This document shows, in pieces, positions 13,104 to 15,558 of a stretch of DNA of 15,558 nucleotides. Source of the DNA: Halobacteriales archaeon QS_5_70_15 (GTDB taxonomy: Archaea; Halobacteriota; Halobacteria; Halobacteriales; Haloarculaceae); contig PXRQ01000063.1 of assembly GCA_003022005.1 (NCBI GenBank), forward strand, positions 33,963 to 49,520, in the 5' to 3' direction. The stretch's first letter is position 1, and the number at the start of each line of letters is the position of its first letter. The translations under genes were made by a program, and so were the position numbers. Below the pieces are notes generated by a model that was given only the letters and a program-made list of their open reading frames with translations, was not told the origin of the DNA and ran no database searches.

Positions 13104-14582
13104 ATGAGCGAGACGTCGGGCCGGAACGTCCTCTTCGTCGTCGTGGACACGGTCCGCAAGGACCGCCTGACGCCGTACGGGTACGACCGGCCCACCACCC
13201 CCGGCCTCGAGTCGTTCGCCCGGGAGGCCCGGGTGTACGAGCAGGCGGTCGCGCCCGCGCCGTGGACCCTCCCGGTCCACGCCTCGATGTTCACCGGGCT
13301 CTACCCGTCCGAGCACCGGGCCACGCAGGAGGACCCCTACCTGTCCGACGACGTGCCGACGCTCGCGGAGTCGCTGTCGGCGGCAGGCTACCCCACCGCG
13401 TGTTACTCCTCGAACGCCTGGATCACCCCCTACACCCGCCTCACTGCGGGGTTCGACGACCAGGACAACTTCTTCGAGGTGATGCCGGGCGAGTTCCTCT
13501 CGGGGGCGCTCGCGGACGCCTGGCAGCGCATCAACGACAACGACCGGCTCCGCGCGGTCGCGAACCGGCTGGTGGAGCTCGGCAACACGGTCCACGAGCA
13601 CTTCGCGGGCGCGGAGGGAGCCGACTCGAAGACCCCCCAGGTGATCGACCGGACCATCGAGTTCGTCGACGGCAACGAGCGGTTCTTCGCGTTCATCAAC
13701 CTCATGGACGCCCACCTGCCGTACTACCCGCCCGAGGAGTACGCCCGGGAGTTCGCGCCCGACGCCGACGCCGACAGCGTGTGTCAGAACTCGAAGGAGT
13801 ACAACTCCGGCGCCCGCGACATCGACGAGGCGGAGTGGCGGGACATCCGCGGGCTCTACGACGCGGAGATCCGCCACATCGACGCCGAGCTCGAGCGGCT
13901 GTTCGACCACCTCCGCGAGACCGGCCGCTGGGATGACACCACCGTGATCGTCTGTGCGGACCACGGCGAGCTCCACGGCGAGCACGGCCTCTACGGCCAC
14001 GAGTTCTGCATCTACGACCCGCTCGTGAACGTCCCGCTGATGGTCAAGGACCCCGGCCTCGACCCGGGGCGGGACGAGCGGCAGGTCGAACTGCTCGACC
14101 TCTACCACACCGTCCTCGACGTCGCGGGCGCGGAGGGGCTCGGCGAGCCGTTCGACCCGAAACGGTCCCTCGGGTCGTCGGATCGTCGGGCGTCCGAGGA
14201 CGGCGAGTTCGCGTTCGTCGAGTACCACCGGCCGGTGGTCGAGCTCAGACAGTTGGAGTCGAAGGCGAAGGCAGCGGGGATCACGCTCGACGAGGACTCG
14301 CGGTTCTACTCCCGGATGCGCGCCGCGCGGCGCCCGAACGCGAAGTTCATCAGGAACGAGCGCATCCCCGACGAGGGCTACCGGCTCGACTCGGACCCGG
14401 GGGAGACGACGCCGGTCTCTCCCGGGGACGACGGGGCGGTCGCGGAGGTCGCGTCGGCCCTCGAGGAGTTCGAGTCCCGGGTCGACGGAGAGTGGGACGA
14501 GGCGAGCGGCGACGGGGACGTCCTCGGGGACATGAGCGAGGACGCCCGCCAGCGCCTGCAGGACCTCGGCTACATGGAGTGA
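13104..14582 (+). CDS. sulfatase / alkaline-phosphatase-superfamily hydrolase with Thr at the nucleophile position
   Basis: The 492-residue protein has the sulfatase fold: VLFVVVDTVRKDRLTPYGYD (9-28, metal-binding Asp15), the active-site region APWTLPVHASMFTGLYPSEH (52-71), and the metal-binding ADHGELHGEHG (285-295) with Asp286, His287 and His299 in YGHE. The position that is Cys or Ser (made into formylglycine) in true sulfatases is Thr55 here, and the CxPxR arginine is His59. Thr nucleophiles are found in phosphotransferases of the same superfamily such as LtaS, so it may act on phosphate esters or transfer polar head groups. No signal peptide is seen. The gene is followed two bases after its stop by a flippase-like gene, suggesting a joint role in lipid or glycan modification. 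Confidence 0.85.
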   Translation: MSETSGRNVLFVVVDTVRKDRLTPYGYDRPTTPGLESFAREARVYEQAVAPAPWTLPVHASMFTGLYPSEHRATQEDPYLSDDVPTLAESLSAAGYPTACYSSNAWITPYTRLTAGFDDQDNFFEVMPGEFLSGALADAWQRINDNDRLRAVANRLVELGNTVHEHFAGAEGADSKTPQVIDRTIEFVDGNERFFAFINLMDAHLPYYPPEEYAREFAPDADADSVCQNSKEYNSGARDIDEAEWRDIRGLYDAEIRHIDAELERLFDHLRETGRWDDTTVIVCADHGELHGEHGLYGHEFCIYDPLVNVPLMVKDPGLDPGRDERQVELLDLYHTVLDVAGAEGLGEPFDPKRSLGSSDRRASEDGEFAFVEYHRPVVELRQLESKAKAAGITLDEDSRFYSRMRAARRPNAKFIRNERIPDEGYRLDSDPGETTPVSPGDDGAVAEVASALEEFESRVDGEWDEASGDGDVLGDMSEDARQRLQDLGYME

Positions 14583-14584
14583 GC

Positions 14585-15558
14585 GTGCAGCGGGACGTCG
14601 TCGGCCCGGCCGACCGCGAGACGGTCCTCAAGACGGTCGCGGGGTTCCTCATCGCGAGCCTCGTCCTCTACCTCGTCGCGAGGGGCCTGGGCACCGGTCG
14701 CGTCGCGGGGGCGCTCGCCGGCGCGGAGCTCCGGTGGGTCGCCGCGGGCTGTCTGTCGACGCTGCTCTGTCTCGCGCTCTGGGGCCGGGCCTGGCAGGTC
14801 GTCCTCCGGCAGGTCGGCATCGACGTCCGCTACCGCCGGCTCGTCGTCACCTACCTCGCGGCGACGTTCGCGAACTACGTCACCCCGCTGGGCCAGGCCG
14901 GGGGCGAGCCGTTCATCGCGTACGTGCTCTCGCGGGACACGGACGCCCCCTACGAGGAGTCGCTCGCGTCGGTGGTGACCGCCGACCTCCTCAACCTCCT
15001 CCCCTTCTTCACGTTCGCGGCCGCCGGGCTCTCCGTCCTCCTGCTCGGGGCGGAACTCCCGACGGCGATCCGCCCGCTCGCGTTTGGCCTCCTTGGGATG
15101 GCCGTCGGCGTCCCCGCCATCGCAGCCGGGGGCTGGTGGTTCCGGAACGGCGTGAAACGGGGCGTCGTCCGGCTGGTGGCTCCGATCGCCCGGCACACCG
15201 ACCGGGTGACCGTCGAGGGCGCCCGACGGCGGGTCGAGGACCTCTACGCCGCCTTCGGCCGCATCGCGACGAACCTCCGGGCGCTCGTCGAGGCGACCCT
15301 GTTGGCCTACGCCGGCTGGGCGTTCTTTGCGCTCCCGCTGTTCTTCGCCGGGCGCGCGCTCGGCGCCCCGGTCGACCCGCTGCTCGTGCTGTTCATCGTC
15401 CCCGCGTCGACGCTCGCCGGGCTCGTCCCCTCCCCCGGGGGCCTCGGTGGCGTCGAGGTGGCGCTCGTGGCGCTGCTCGTCGGGCTCGTACCCGTCGGCG
15501 CGGCGACGGCGTTCGCGCTCGCGCTCGTCTACCGGGTCGCCTCCTACTGGTTCGCGCT
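14585..15558 (+). CDS. flippase-like / lysylphosphatidylglycerol-synthase-TM-type membrane protein, 3' end cut by window edge
   Basis: The open frame starts at GTG 14585 and runs past the window edge with 324 residues visible. It is polytopic, with hydrophobic segments at about 16-34, 50-66, 85-96, 131-157, 163-184, 236-257, 263-281 and 288-318. Family landmarks of the UPF0104/YbhN (LPG_synthase_TM) group are present: NYVTPLGQAGGEP (97-109) and LVPSPGGLGGVEVALVALL (280-298). Members without a synthase domain are common in archaea, often beside glycan or lipid genes, and are thought to handle lipid-linked substrates; the exact function is unknown. The start lies two bases after the stop of the sulfatase-like gene, so they are almost certainly one operon. 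Confidence 0.85.
   Translation, partial: MQRDVVGPADRETVLKTVAGFLIASLVLYLVARGLGTGRVAGALAGAELRWVAAGCLSTLLCLALWGRAWQVVLRQVGIDVRYRRLVVTYLAATFANYVTPLGQAGGEPFIAYVLSRDTDAPYEESLASVVTADLLNLLPFFTFAAAGLSVLLLGAELPTAIRPLAFGLLGMAVGVPAIAAGGWWFRNGVKRGVVRLVAPIARHTDRVTVEGARRRVEDLYAAFGRIATNLRALVEATLLAYAGWAFFALPLFFAGRALGAPVDPLLVLFIVPASTLAGLVPSPGGLGGVEVALVALLVGLVPVGAATAFALALVYRVASYWFA

Noticed and set aside
12963..14228. 421-residue minus-strand open frame opposite the sulfatase-like gene
   Set aside because: Antisense shadow; the plus strand has the full sulfatase-fold protein with metal ligands.
1..15558. tRNA or rRNA genes, CRISPR arrays, insertion sequences, attachment sites
   Set aside because: I found no T-arm/anticodon patterns, spaced repeats, transposase-like proteins or terminal repeats that would support any of these; weak or divergent cases cannot be excluded by eye.

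Overview
The window looks like chromosomal DNA from a haloarchaeon. GC content is very high, with G or C favoured at third codon positions. Predicted soluble proteins are acidic (rich in D and E), several genes have a TATA-like box 25-31 bases before the start codon (leaderless style), and the proteins are archaeal or haloarchaeal types: aIF5B, NOB1, a Tat-type blue-copper lipoprotein, and a rubredoxin-like protein. I see no tRNA or rRNA gene, CRISPR array, insertion sequence or phage gene. The neighbourhood nob1 / PRC-barrel / infB with pgi and a pyruvoyl-dependent arginine decarboxylase nearby matches my memory of a conserved haloarchaeal block; I could not check this.

Layout, left to right. 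1-1345: three minus-strand genes, namely the 5' part of a DUF5812-like protein, a 55-residue protein and a four-helix membrane protein. 1459-1809: a decayed Tat/lipoprotein-like ORF whose coding signal changes frame twice. 1875-3218: glucose-6-phosphate isomerase whose last ~46 residues lie in another frame. 3365-5470: an Ldh-family dehydrogenase (-) divergent from a CPBP membrane protease (+). 5551-7188: a ribbon-helix-helix-like protein (+) converging on the coupled pair nob1 and PRC-barrel (-), then a halocyanin-like lipoprotein (+). 7311-9280: infB and a possible 35-residue ORF. 9346-12418: a methyltransferase (-), a 59-residue membrane protein (+), a DUF5811-like protein (-), a broken pyruvoyl arginine decarboxylase (-), a PhoU-family protein (-) and a 70-residue membrane protein (-). 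12626-15558: a rubredoxin-like protein, an alkaline-phosphatase/sulfatase-superfamily enzyme and a flippase-like membrane protein cut by the window edge, all (+).

Functional themes are translation and ribosome maturation (infB, nob1, PRC-barrel, and indirectly arginine decarboxylase through agmatine for tRNA-Ile modification), central carbon metabolism (pgi, Ldh-type dehydrogenase), phosphate signalling (phoU), and envelope or electron-transfer proteins (halocyanin, CPBP protease, sulfatase-like/flippase-like pair).

I found no convincing new multi-gene defence or mobile system. The most striking signals are: (1) two normally conserved metabolic genes, pgi and pyruvoyl arginine decarboxylase, each carrying an internal loss of 1 modulo 3 bases that puts the remaining conserved part out of frame, plus a third, decayed ORF; (2) a perfect 12+12 bp inverted repeat centred on the TATA box of the PRC-barrel/nob1 operon; (3) other symmetric elements at promoters. 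Whether the broken genes are genuine mutations or sequencing/assembly errors is the main question for the window.
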